DNA from: Phytophthora quininea
Lineage: Eukaryota > Oomycota > Peronosporomycetes > Peronosporales > Peronosporaceae
Assembly: GCA_011947345.1 (NCBI GenBank)
Contig: JAAVTG010000614.1
Span: 248,001 to 312,000 of the forward strand
DNA: 64,000 nt
Direction: 5' to 3'
Shown here: positions 10,773 through 21,538 of the stretch, piece after piece
Position numbering within the stretch: position 1 is the first letter of the stretch
Layout of the letters: each line of letters starts with the position of its first letter
Notes under the pieces: generated by a model
Told to the model about the DNA's origin: nothing
Database searches by the model: none
The model's input: the letters and a program-made list of their open reading frames with translations, nothing else
Translations under genes and position numbers: made by a program

Positions 10773-13022
10773 ATGAACGCATCGCCGCCTTTGAGCGAGG
10801 TTTCTGCCAGGACTTCGTCATCCCAGCCGGCGCGCATACTCAAGAGCAGCCTCATCTCGACCGTGCACCCGCTGCTGCTGTCGTCCGTGCAGTCCCAACC
10901 GCGTCTCCAAGTGCCGATCGAGCCACGGCCGAACCCAGTCGAGTACCAGGAAAACCAGGACTCGAATTTGCAGGTCTACGAGGTCGTCGAGGAGAGCCAG
11001 AGTGTCGACCGACCGACTAGCGCCCGAGAGGTGCTGCCCACGGAGGAGAATGCCTCGAAGCTGCCCACCCCCAACAAACAGCACAGTACCAGCGACTTGA
11101 TGGAGAAACCACAGAGTCCACGCTCCTGCCCAAAATGCAGCAAGCAGTTCTCGTCCAGCACTAGTCTCCGCATCCACCTCGCCAATGTGTTTCCGTGCGA
11201 CCAACCTCGCCCCATAGCGCAGCCCACCAACTGGAAACTCGAGTCCAAGACTTGCCCTAAATGCGGCAAGACATTCGCGAGTTGGCAGGGATTGAGGGGC
11301 CATCTGAACCGACTAAAGCCATGTAACCAACCAAAGCCACCTTCGACTCTGGCTCGGAAAAAGGACCCCGCGAAGAGAACGTGCGTCAAGTGTGGCAAGG
11401 TCTTTTCCAGTTCCCAAAGCCTTCGGATCCACCAGAATCGACTGAAGCCATGTGATCAAAGCACCTCGACTCCTCCACCAGTGATCTCAACGTTTCCAAT
11501 TCGAACTCCAACGTCAACACCGACGCCTACAACTGACAGTGATCGGAAAGAAGAAGAACGAAAGGCTAGAGCGCGGTACCAATCTCGCAAGGCCTATCTA
11601 AAACGCCTGGGGCGTCTTCATGAACTTGGAGATCCTCCGGCTGGTTTCAGCCAGAGTGGGGCAGAAAATTGTCAAGGTGAGGCAAGGCAGGAACTGAAGC
11701 GAAGTGCGGAGGATGCATCCGAAGGTGTAGAAGATTTGGCTGTGGACACCCAGTCGAAACGACCACGTCAACAACACAATGATTCTGTGGCGCAACAATT
11801 GGTTGGCGAGAACGATTGCGCAGAACCAAAGACGCCCAAAGTTGGGTCAAAATCTATGTATCCCTCGACGACGCCTACAAGTGAGCGCATTGTGCACCGA
11901 TCAAGTAAAAATCATGGAGGAGACCTTCTTGCTGGTGGGTGTGCTTGTCCTCCCTGCGTACGACGTTGGGCTCGGAAATTGATGAATAGGATGCAGCACC
12001 TTGAGGGTGAAGTTTTGATTCTGAGACGACGAGCTGCTGCTGTGAACACCCAGAGCAGTCATTTTGGAGATCGACAAGACGACGTGACTCACGCAAAGGA
12101 AGCGCCTGGGCTTGCTAAAATGAAACCCAGTGAGCTGATGGAGATGGAACAACCTCGTCGGATGTCTGATCGCCCTGTGTTCAACGCGCATAGTGACGCG
12201 TCTGGTATCGGGACTTCCGCGACAGTCTCCAATCCGGAAATGGAGAGTAAAGGTTCGTGTCCCGTACAGAACCAAACAACAAATGAAAATAAACATGGCG
12301 CCTCTAGAAATGATGCAAGGGCGCTGTGTGGATCCAAGACAAACGACGCGGTCAATGGAACAGTCGATTATGAAACGACACTGCTCACTGATGAGAAACA
12401 GAGCATGGTTTCTTCGTGCTTGGAGGCGATGAAGTCGGACCAGAAGAGTTTGGTTGGTGCATACAGTGACTTAAATGATCAGATCTTGATGAAGGAACGT
12501 GCTTTAGAAGACTCGATTAACCACGTCCAGATTTTAATGGGTGTTGACAAGTTGACGGCTACGAGCTTTCGCCGGCAAGTTGACGAGCTCAAAACGTCTA
12601 TTGACATCGAAAAAGGTCGACGAGACATCGCTGCTGCGGCTCTTATTGCGCACGATTGGCAGTCCCGGGGCGACGAGTTCAAATCGGTTCTTGAGATTGC
12701 ATCCGCACAAAAGCCCGATGAGGCGCAAGCCCAACACGCTAGATGGGGCGAGCTCGGGTCCCAAATGGCTGAGAAAGACACGGTGCTTTCAGAGCTAGAG
12801 AGGCGAATTGAGTTGTTCAGCCAGCCTGGTTACAGTGGTGAAAGTGGTCGATCCAGGTACGCTGAGCTTGGAGGGTTGTCAAGCAAACTAGCAGCCGAAC
12901 ATGCATCAAAGGCTGCCTTATCCGCAGAACGTGATGGCGTTTTCGTAGAACTGGTAAAGTCAAGTTGCCGTATTCGGTTGCTTGTTAGGAGATGCTTAGA
13001 CGCGCGGCAAAGTTTGGCATGA
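10773..13022 (+). CDS. Three-finger C2HC zinc-finger / coiled-coil protein (cluster member 3)
   Basis: The only fully intact long member, 749 residues. Three zinc-finger-like units begin near residues 119, 161 and 204, each C-x2-C-x12-H-x6-C and each ending in a [VL][FK]PC[DN] motif (for example CPKCGKTFASWQGLRGH then NRLKPC). A basic patch KRPRQQ near residue 330 could be a nuclear signal. The Cys/Trp motif GGCACPPCVRRWARKL lies near residue 390, followed by a leucine-rich helix. The C-terminal ~190 residues form a coiled coil (YSDLNDQILMKERALEDSI, RRQVDELKTSIDIEKGRRD). The finger spacing differs from classical C2H2. DNA or RNA binding is plausible, but no target can be inferred. It is divergent from the gene at 8525-10672. 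Confidence 0.8.
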   Translation: MNASPPLSEVSARTSSSQPARILKSSLISTVHPLLLSSVQSQPRLQVPIEPRPNPVEYQENQDSNLQVYEVVEESQSVDRPTSAREVLPTEENASKLPTPNKQHSTSDLMEKPQSPRSCPKCSKQFSSSTSLRIHLANVFPCDQPRPIAQPTNWKLESKTCPKCGKTFASWQGLRGHLNRLKPCNQPKPPSTLARKKDPAKRTCVKCGKVFSSSQSLRIHQNRLKPCDQSTSTPPPVISTFPIRTPTSTPTPTTDSDRKEEERKARARYQSRKAYLKRLGRLHELGDPPAGFSQSGAENCQGEARQELKRSAEDASEGVEDLAVDTQSKRPRQQHNDSVAQQLVGENDCAEPKTPKVGSKSMYPSTTPTSERIVHRSSKNHGGDLLAGGCACPPCVRRWARKLMNRMQHLEGEVLILRRRAAAVNTQSSHFGDRQDDVTHAKEAPGLAKMKPSELMEMEQPRRMSDRPVFNAHSDASGIGTSATVSNPEMESKGSCPVQNQTTNENKHGASRNDARALCGSKTNDAVNGTVDYETTLLTDEKQSMVSSCLEAMKSDQKSLVGAYSDLNDQILMKERALEDSINHVQILMGVDKLTATSFRRQVDELKTSIDIEKGRRDIAAAALIAHDWQSRGDEFKSVLEIASAQKPDEAQAQHARWGELGSQMAEKDTVLSELERRIELFSQPGYSGESGRSRYAELGGLSSKLAAEHASKAALSAERDGVFVELVKSSCRIRLLVRRCLDARQSLA

Positions 13023-13440
13023 TAAGAAATCGATTTACAGTACTACATATGGTAGATTTGATCAAGGGTAACAACTTGCCGATGATGTGCTACTGGATCT
13101 CACGTTTCCCGACGAGAGTGCGTCAACTTTGACGAATGCCAGTGTGAAACACAACATCATATTTTAATTCAAGCGTCACGCCATGGAGAAAGCCGGAGCG
13201 TGGGGCTCGTAATCTCGTACCGGTAGATACCGAACTGCATCAAGTGGATCATCGTCAACTGTAAATGGAGAGAGGCTATCCAGATACAGCACAGCGCTGT
13301 GCAGTTTGATGTAAACGCTTCCACCGTCGAAATCATGCATCGTCCCATCCGAAGATCCGGTGGTCCACGCCACTGGCAGTGACATGCCAACTTTCACTTC
13401 CGAATTTGTACGGTATCCGCTTCATCAACACAAGAGCTCC
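13023..13440. other. Intergenic region before the haloperoxidase
   Basis: About 420 bp. An in-frame upstream ATG at 13360 would lengthen the haloperoxidase by 27 residues but would bury its signal peptide, so it is treated as leader. Nothing else is recognised. Confidence 0.4.
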
Positions 13441-14207
13441 ATGGCCTCGTTCCTTGCTGTCGCTGCATTGGCCATCGCCACCGTCTCCGCCGGATCCCCT
13501 GACATTGGACACGAGGCTCAAATCCCCGTCGAATTCCTTCAAGTTGGCGAGTACTACCGCCCATCGAGTGCTGTGGCTACAGCGGTTGCCGATTCGACCT
13601 CCCCGTCCCCTTCCGTCGGTCGCCATGCCCCGGATTGAACGCGCTTGCAAACCATGGCCACATTCCCCGCAGCGGCAAAAACATCACTCACGAAGTTTTG
13701 GGCGCTGCACTCCAGTCTGTCTTCAACTTCGACAGCAACCTGACGCAGACTTTGCTCAACCAAGTCCCGACGACGTTTTCGCTCGACATCATCTCGCGCC
13801 ACAACGTGCTTGAACACGATGCCTCGCTGGTCCACGATGACGCCTACTATGGCGAAGACCCCATGACCATCAACATGACTCTCGTCGACGATCTGCTTGG
13901 TCGTTCGTTGGACGGCAAGACGCTTGGCGTGACCGAGGTTGGAGAAACCCGCAGGGATCGACTGGCAGAGTGTCGTGCTAACAACCCCGAGTGCACGTTT
14001 GGCGCAAACCAAACCACGTTCTCGTACCTCGAGGCTGCTGTTTTCATTGTCGGTTGCGGCGGAAATGTGAACGAGTCGGTAACTGTGGAAGCTGCGCGAT
14101 CGTTCGTCGTGGACGAGCGTATTCCAGACAACTACGTCGCATCGGTGACGCCGGTCAGTTTGACGTTCATGCGGTCTGTGATGGCCAAGCTGCTTGCGTT
14201 CGTTTAG
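13441..14207 (+). CDS. Secreted heme-thiolate haloperoxidase (chloroperoxidase / Peroxidase_2 family)
   Basis: ATG 13441 gives a typical signal peptide (MASFLAVAALAIATVSA) and then the family start GEYYRPSS. The proximal heme ligand motif RSPCPGLNALANHG is present, with the Cys that binds heme iron. The distal acid motif EHDAS follows (NVLEHDASLVHDD). Potential N-glycosylation sites are numerous (NIT, NLT, NMT, NQT, NES). The enzyme class uses H2O2 for halogenation or peroxygenation of organic substrates outside the cell. The frame changes just before the Cys motif, at the C run 13601-13604; one extra C restores FRRSPCPG. An AATAAA lies about 12 bp after the stop. It sits between genes of the zinc-finger family with no obvious functional link. 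Confidence 0.85.
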
Positions 14208-14268
14208 ATTTGACACAAAATAAAGGTTTCCTTGACAAAAACAGTGATTGCAGTGTTCCGTACCATAG

Positions 14269-16332
14269 CTACTCAATTGAGAACAACTCTTTCGTGTGCA
14301 GGTAGATTCGGCGACTAGACCGAAGAAGCCGCATGAAAACTTCGTCACGTTCGCGTTCCAGGAGCTCCTTCGCAGCCTGCTGAATGGAGTAGTGAGCTGC
14401 TTCCTTCTCGGCTTCTGTGCATGCCTCCAGTTCCTCAAGATGCTCTTCTTTCTCCGCCATTTGAATAGCGATACTTGCACATTCTTCGTGCAGCACCTTC
14501 TCGGTATTAGGTCTGCTAATTACTGTCATGGTCTCGAGCAAAAGCAGAAAATCGTCTCTCTTCGAGTCCCACCGATGTGCTAGCACTGCTGCAACAGCTT
14601 TGTCACGTTTGCCTTTCTCGACATTAACGAACACACGCAGCTCGTCGATCTGGCTACGAAGTTCCAAGCTCCCTGATTCATCTTGCGATGGATATGTTTT
14701 CAGATAATCCACCGAGTCGTCGAGGGCTCGCTCGTTCGTCATGATCTGGTCGTTGAGGCGGTTGTATCTTTTCGTTAAAGAGTCCGTCACAGCTTTCTCT
14801 TCTGGGCTTGAACCGGGCGATAGCAGTAGACTAAGTGGTGGTTTGTCAGCAACTGTGAGCGTATCTTCTTTCGGCAGTGCTGCAGAAGCAAAGTCAACGT
14901 GGCCTGCACCTTTCGCCACGACATCTCGAAGTGTTATCACTTCGTCGCCCAGAATTTGCATGCGCAGCGACATCTTCCGAGCCCAGCTCTTCACACACGT
15001 TGAACAGCAGCACCCATCCGTCGTGATATCCCCGCCATGCTTTTCATTCTCTTTGGGCGTCGAGAAGGTGGGAATTGACACTATAGCTGTATTTATCGGT
15101 GGGTCCTCCTGTCGTGCGTGGCTCATTCCGGACCCACCAACGGCATCTTCTTGAGTAGATCCGCAGCGTGGCCGCTTGCTGGTTTCTTTGGCTGATGCTA
15201 CCCCGTCTGCATCTTCATCAGCACTTCTTTGCGAATTCCTGGCGGCATCGTCGAGATAGTTTCCGGCGTTGAAGATGTTGTTTGGGGTTCGTCAGAGATC
15301 CGCTTCTCCAGCAGCGTTTTTCTTGAGGGTCATCATGGTTATCATCATGCCCCTGTGGCGACAGTTTAATAAAATCTTCTGCAGGTTTAATCGCTTGGGG
15401 TTGATCTGAAGTTGGCTGTACCGATAGGGATTGTTCAAGACGGGCACCTTGCTTATCAACATTTCCGTGTGGCCACAGTTTGATGACAGCTTCAGCGGGC
15501 TTGATCCACTTTGGATCGGTCAAACTTTGAACCAGTTGCTCTTCGCTCTGCTTTACCGATGTTTGAGCGTCCTGGTCACATGGTGTCACTCGGTTCTGGT
15601 GCACAAGGAACCCCTGTATGGTGGCAAAGCATCTGTGGCACTTGCGGCAGGTTTTCGTTGCATCATTGCTCTCCTTCTTCGGTCTGTTGCAGGGAGTCAC
15701 CCTCGCCATGTGTTGCCGGAGACCTTTGGTGGTGCTGTACGTCGTGTTACATTTCGGACACGTCTTGTTGTCCGGTCCCAAAGGCTTCGGCCCGGAGCCA
15801 TCGCATGGATAGACCCGCGTCAAGTGTAGCCGCAGCTTCTGCGAGGTGGAGAAGGTCTTATGGCATTTTTCGCACCGGTATTTGTTGCTGCTGTCCTTGG
15901 GCTCGTTCTCTACGCCAGTCGATGGCAGTGGTGCGTCGCACGGGAACACTTTGGTCATGTGCTTCTTGAGCCCTTGAAGTGAGGCGAACTCCCTTCCGCA
16001 CTTCTGGCAGGTGCGAGCTTCGCGCCCTTTGGCGACGGATCCTTCTTGAGGTCGCACGGGAAGACTCGGTTCAGGTGGGATTGGAGCGCCACCCGACTCT
16101 TGAGGACCTTGCCGCACTTTGAGCAGCCGAAACGCCGAACCGTTTCCGCCGGCGGCTCGCTCTTGACCTCCACTGGCTCAGCTGGTGTGGGAGAATTCTT
16201 TGAGCCGGAGCTGCTGCAGCCGGTAGCTCCGTTACTGGGGGCTCCGCTGTTGGGGTATCCACTGCTGGAGTCTCCGCTGCCGGGGTCTCCGCTGGCGGCT
16301 TCTCCTCGGCCACGAGCTGCTTCTGCTGTCAT
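14269..16332 (-). CDS. Five-finger C2HC zinc-finger / coiled-coil protein (cluster member 4), frame broken
   Basis: A Pro/Ala/Thr-rich N-terminus is followed by five C-x2-C-x12-H-x6-C units: CSKCGKVLKSRVALQSH, CQKCGREFASLQGLKKH, CEKCHKTFSTSQKLRLH, CPKCNTTYSTTKGLRQH and CRKCHRCFATIQGFLVH. Each ends in a VFPC, VYPC or VTPC motif. A linker holds an internal duplication (AEAVIKLWPHG / AEDFIKLSPQG) and a basic KRPRCG patch. The Cys/Trp motif GCCCSTCVKSWARKM and a long coiled coil (YNRLNDQIMTNERALDDSV, RSQIDELRVFVNVEKGKRD) complete it. Breaks at 16025-16027, 15317-15321 and 15201-15204 close with one extra base each, and the two halves then join exactly. The first ~60 codons change frame again, so the start at 16332 is provisional. 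Confidence 0.65.
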
Positions 16333-17070
16333 CTTTTGATGGGCGAAGGGCGAGTAGCGAAATGGCGGTAAAGTTTTAGGTAAAGTTACCAAATGTCCCA
16401 CATTTAGTGTTGTTGGTGCGCCATGAATAAATCAGGCCAATAATACACTTGAATTTGTATGGGTTTTTAGAATAGGGTGTTTAATACAGACCTTGTCAGA
16501 CATGGCTGGTTAAAATTCAGTCGTCGTCATTGGGGCAAAATAACTTAGCTGGCGCGAGCGGGTCTGCCTCAAACGACGCGAGTTTGTATGCGGGGCAACT
16601 GTTCGGGCAGCTCCTTATTGAGAGCGGCCCTTCAGAGGCTATATTTCTAGAAAGAGTGCACAGTGTTTGGCAAATATGCACAGTCAGTTACGTGGATTCT
16701 TGGGTGGCAGACGGTGAATGTCTCAAGTACATATTGTTTTTATGCTTCCGTCGCTGCGATTGGGCTGTAAATGTAAATATTAGGTATGTATAGCGCTGAT
16801 CCGTGTAAGTGCGAGCGAGCATGCAGCGCTTCCAGGCTTCACTCCGATTTGCTGCAGTCAACTCAGCGAGGCCCAAGACTCGATTCCGCATGAGGTACAG
16901 CTTGGTGCAGCGCACTACATTGACTTACTGACCGCACTGGTACAATTGAAGTGTTGCAACGTGCAGCGCAGACCAGCAGCAGCTGCTACAGACTGTTAGC
17001 GACGCAGATACTGCCGCAGTAGGCGCTGAATAATGCGGTAATGCGAGTTTCAGTTAGGTGCTGATGGCTA
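16333..17070. other. Intergenic, no supported gene
   Basis: About 740 bp, AT-richer than the flanking genes. Open frames here are short and show no domain or codon pattern I trust. Confidence 0.4.
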
Positions 17071-18389
17071 CTAGTAACTGGAGGTTGTGGTGGTGTTTCG
17101 TACAGCAACGAGATTCCGCCGCGTGCTGGCAGAAATAGTACCAGAGCCAGGTCTGGCGAAATTATCGGTGTTTGCCGCTGCTGAACCACTCTCTCCAGTT
17201 GTTATTGTGGCATCCACTGCATAACCGGATGGTCGACAGTGGCGATCCGGACAGTCGATGGAAAATGGCTGGCCGCAGAAACAGCGAAACCGAAGTTTGG
17301 TATTGGTTGGAACAGGAAGGTAGCTAACACTCAATTCCTGGAGAGGTTGAACGTCTTGATTGCGAAGATGCCGATACGAGTACGATTACCGGAACGATTC
17401 TCGTAATACTCGGAGTTCAGACAGCACGAGTGGTTAGCAAAGCGGCTCATGTTACCGCTCCTCGCAGCGTCGATGTAAATCGTGCGACCATCGAATTCTG
17501 GGTGCTTGATTTGAATGGTATAGTCTGGGTAGCATCGTCGTCCCTTCTCGGCTTCGTCGATTGACTCTCCAACGTATTCAACGACGAAGGAGTGTTTTGG
17601 TATATGACGTGCACAGGCCACTCCTAGCCCACATGCCGATTGAATGATGTCTAGTGGATACGTCTCGATGAATCAATTTCTACACCCGATGCCATTACCG
17701 CGGTTCTCACCGTCACACATGGTGCTGGTCCTGACATTGATGCAGCTCGAACTGCCATCACCGATGCATATTTGGTGGCATTGACACTGCTCGTATCGGG
17801 GGTACACAAATCGTGGTGCTTGGGACGAAGGTCCATTGAAGAGATTGGGCGAGATCGGAGTCACGTGGTGCGGCCACGATTGCAGGACGACGTACCCATT
17901 CACGGAGCCGAAAGTGATGACCACGGCAGCTCCATGTTCTCGAAATGACAGTCTCATCATAAAACGGTGTTGTTGATGGTTGTCAGATATACAACGTCGA
18001 TCGTCCGTGTGGTCTGGAAGCAGATACAAGACGAGATCGCTTCGTCATCCAGGATGACAGCGGATCCTTTGCATTCGACACCATTATTTCGGCATTGCAT
18101 CAGCTTCCACCGACTCAACAGGGTTCTCCCAGAAACAAGGGGGCTTCCGATGACAACCATGACAGCAGCTAAAGATGGGTGGGTTGGCGATAAAGGAGGG
18201 CGGTCGTCGTCTGTACTTGCGGCGACTGTGACCTTTCAGCGAGTGGTTCCACGAAACCACCAGGCCGCTGCGTAGGCTCGAAGTCTTGTGGTGCCTACAA
18301 GAAGCTCCAAGACGTCCAAGAGAGCAACTTTCAACTTTGTGGCAGCTCGTCAGGATAGATGTGGGTGCCAGGATCACGATTGAGCCCAT
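17071..18389 (-). pseudogene. SET-domain (AWS-SET-postSET) lysine methyltransferase remnant
   Basis: An AWS-like Cys cluster (CQCHQICIGDG, then TMCDGENRGNGIGCRN) is followed in frame by TGA 17673-17675, then by a SET core with FVVEYVGESIDEAEKG, the NHSC motif in RFANHSCCLNSEY, and GIFAIKTF. The frame changes near 17340, before an ELSVSYLP segment and a post-SET-like CFCGQPFSIDC. The TGA sits where Arg (CGA) is expected, consistent with one C-to-T change. Upstream, 17957-18389 continues the coding similarity in changing frames. Intact family members methylate histone lysines with S-adenosylmethionine. With a nonsense codon inside the catalytic region this copy is probably dead. Confidence 0.65.
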
Positions 18390-18427
18390 TTCGTATCCGT
18401 TGTTAGAAGAAGAGCGGCAGGATTCTC

Positions 18428-19093
18428 ATGCACAGTGGGAATGAAGAATGCGATGATGTCATTTCATTTTTCAAGATGACTGTTGACCTCACGAGCGCGT
18501 TGGAAGGGGAGCTGGCTGACCAAGAAGAAGAGTCCCGTCGTCCACCATTTCGTCGTGTGGACGAAGTCCGCGACTTTATTGCCGACGAGAATCCGCCTGC
18601 GACGGTGAACATCGCGCTTGAGATGTGCGTGGTCACCGTAAAGGAAACCATGCAGCACTTTCGGCTTGGGCTCATCGATTTCAGCTACGAAAGCCGCGCT
18701 GATAAGAAGATCAAGCTGCTCGACAAACTCGATGCTCCACGCCGGAACAAGTACATCTTCTCGCTGACTCTGTGGAAGCCCAAGGATGTCGGCCCCAACG
18801 ACCATTGGGAACTCACGCTCGGCGCGGCGTATATCTTCGCTAAGGTTCACGCTCTCCGGCTGTACTATGCTCTACCGCAGGAAAGCTTGCAACTTTCCAA
18901 CAATGTCGAAGCGATGCCGATTGCGCCTGGAGGCGAAGACCTCCTCCTTGCGGAGCTGCGGACAGTCGCTGCAACGCCCACTGCGACAACGACCAACAAG
19001 CCGAACCACGATCACGACGATGGCCAGACCCGTCGCCAAAGAAGAAGATCCGCGCAGCTAAAGTTGGTCGGAAGAAGAAGTAAGATGCCATAG
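18428..19093 (+). CDS. Hypothetical protein, 221 residues
   Basis: An uninterrupted frame with coding-like composition: acidic N-terminus (LEGELADQEEESRR), a central part with FRLGLIDFSYESRADKKIKLL, and a basic tail (RRQRRRSAQLKLVGRRS). No family is recognised. It starts at ATG 18428, with a second in-frame ATG at 18476. It is divergent from the SET remnant and lies at the edge of the repeat-rich island, so it may be a fragment of a mobile element. Confidence 0.4.
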   Translation: MHSGNEECDDVISFFKMTVDLTSALEGELADQEEESRRPPFRRVDEVRDFIADENPPATVNIALEMCVVTVKETMQHFRLGLIDFSYESRADKKIKLLDKLDAPRRNKYIFSLTLWKPKDVGPNDHWELTLGAAYIFAKVHALRLYYALPQESLQLSNNVEAMPIAPGGEDLLLAELRTVAATPTATTTNKPNHDHDDGQTRRQRRRSAQLKLVGRRSKMP

Positions 19094-21538
19094 TAGCTGT
19101 GGTGTAGCAAATCCTCTGTTCTGGTATATGCCATGGCTCAGGCTGTCAGCCACTAAGTCAGCGAACTGTGTTTGGTACACAGTTGGCGAATGCGACTTAA
19201 GAAGACTCAGCGAGTCGGTCTTATCCGACTCAGCGAAGTCCAGTCGAGTCTGGCGAGACTGGGCGAAGGGTTGACCTCGACTTGGCGAAGGGTCGACTTC
19301 GACTTGGCGAGGACTAGCCTCAACTTGGCGAGAGACTTGATCTCGACTTGGCGAGCCAAGATCTTTGGCCACGAAGGGTCGCAGGGTGCGAAGAGCCGTT
19401 GTGGCAGAGGTCGCCGCGGGCAAGGTAGGAGTAGTAACGGACCATTTCATTGATATTTGTATAGAAAGGATAGGAAACGGAAACCCCTTAGAGTTTCCAC
19501 AGAAGACTACGACATAACTAACAGAGCAGAATTTCCAAGTCCTAAACAAGTGCGCACTCTTCCGGTTAGTCCCTTCACGGGCTGGATGTCTGCCGTCGTT
19601 CCCCGAGAGGCATAGCTTGTAGGGAAGCGACTTGTAGCGCCAAGAGTTAAGGTCGGCCTGGGGAAGGGCATTTCTCGCTACCAGCGAAGACAAATCTCGC
19701 CAACTTGGCGAGTCGATGGGTCTCTAACCCAGAACGTCGTTAATCTTCTAGTCGGGCGTACGCTGCGCTCGGTGACCTGAAAAGTGCTCGTGCCCCGACG
19801 TCCATCCTTTGGTGTAAGGTCACAGGGTTGAGGAACGGAGGATGCTAAGCTCAGGCAGGCCTCTGGAGAGATTGGTAGCTGGCGAATGCGGAGCAATTCC
19901 ACCGCTGTTCCGGAAGGGCTGAATCGCGAAGGGACAACCCTAGCGCAGGCCACGCAGAGTCGCCGACCTTAGACTCGGCGAGTTTGTTGTGTGTATTGCG
20001 AGGAAGCCAAACTTGACGATTTTGTGTGTTCTCCAACACCACATAGCTATGTTTGGATCTGGTATCAGCTGCACCAAAGACGACCAGAACGAAGAAAAGC
20101 ATTGCACAGTGAAAATGGTGTAGAAATACCCAGTGCAGTAATCTACATGCTTTACAAATTGAAGAAAAATCAGTTTTGGGTTCGAGGATCGCTTCGTTTA
20201 ATTCAAAATGAGCGATACCCAAAGAGGAACGCTGGCGAAGACGTATCTACCGAGAACCTTGATACCGCCACAGATGCCACTGCCATGACTTCTTACGATT
20301 TATTCTGCATGAGCGTAACTTGGAGCACATCTGAATCTGCGCTGTTGTAGCAACAGCCCAACCGGCGGGAGGGATGTCTGCAAGCTTAAGAACGCCGACA
20401 AGACGGGTGTTTGCAGCAGAAAGTCGAATTGAACGTGAGGAGCGGTATGAGCCCTGTGCAGGGAAACGAAGATGCCACGACCCAAAATAGCGGCATCAAG
20501 AAGAACTGGGAAGTTCTACTGGTTCGGCACGTAAGCGGTCCAAGCTGGTGTTCCGCCGACGGGGATCTATTGATCGGTGGCGAGAAGTTCTTGTCGTAAC
20601 CGGAAAACCAGTCATGATTCAAGTGGGGATAGAAATAGTGAAGCGACATGACTCCGGGAGTATCGAGCTCAGGAACGCCGTCGCAGAGAGATGGAGTGTA
20701 TATACTCTGATGAAGAACTTCCTGCTATCGGCAGTGAGTATGGATTCGTTATCGTTACCAAACAACGCCGAGACGAAATTGGGAAGACGATGGCTACTAA
20801 AATGGTGTCCTGCCAAGTAGAGGACGCAGCGTGCAAAATTTGTGAAAGGGAGAAGTTTCATAGCAGGTTGATATCCGGTGGCCTCCTTCAAGTATGAGGA
20901 CGTGCGAAAGCAAATTCTACGCCAATCTTGTACCCAGGAACCTGCTGGACGAAGGGGCTGAATTTTTGCAATTCGTGGTCAAGTTGGCGTCGGCAAGATC
21001 CATTTCGTATCTTGTTGAACAGCCATGTTGGATCAGGCCTGGAACACGGGTTCTCTTGACGGAAACGATTTATTTTTCCCCGAGTTTCTGCCACTGTAAA
21101 CACGTTTGTCACTGCATACGATCTAGAACTTGCTTTCTCACGTCCTCACCCAACTAAATAAAGTATTTTAACAGTTCGTCTTCGAGGAGAACCAGAGTTG
21201 TTTGTTTGCTGTCTATCTTGTCCGACATTTCTGGCAGCTCTCGGTCCAATCTGGATCGACTCTCATCCGAGAGAAGGCTGACTAGCATTCAAGTTCAATT
21301 ATCTATCGAAAATTTGGCTCTCCATCAAACTCAGTTCGTTGATGTTTTGTTAAATCAAAGTCAAAACGTGTGCGCATTTGCTGAGTTCTCAGGCTAGTAC
21401 TTCCATCGTGAGATTCCTGGTGCAGTAACGCGGTCACCAATTTCCTTTCTCTTCATTCCAAAGATTGACAATCATCACAGGCAACGCAACAATGTGCTTC
21501 TCTTTCTCCTTATTTACAGATACGCATAATTCATTTTG
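19094..21538. other. Gene-poor, repeat-rich island, possible LTR remnant
   Basis: About 2.4 kb with no intact gene. It holds a 22-bp-period array (19245-19357), another copy of its CTTGGCGAG core near 19704, and at about 20062 the string GGATCTGGTATCAG, whose TGGTATCAG part resembles an initiator-Met-tRNA primer binding site. Short open frames downstream (20691-20897, 20894-21157) read like fragments, for example a Cys-bearing CKICEREKFHSR. No reverse transcriptase, integrase or second LTR copy is recognised. Confidence 0.35.
19245..19357. repeat. Degenerate ~22-bp tandem repeat, core GACTTGGCGA
   Basis: The core CTTGGCGA starts at about 19281, 19303, 19324 and 19347, spaced 22, 21 and 23 bp, with degenerate units (CTGGCGAG, CTGGGCGA) just upstream. 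Units alternate with TCGAC / CTCGA. It is noncoding and probably part of a mobile-element remnant. Confidence 0.6.

Noticed and set aside
16530..16793. 87-codon open frame in the gap after the five-finger gene
   Set aside because: No recognisable domain, many Cys/Trp and no splice or family support; likely chance.
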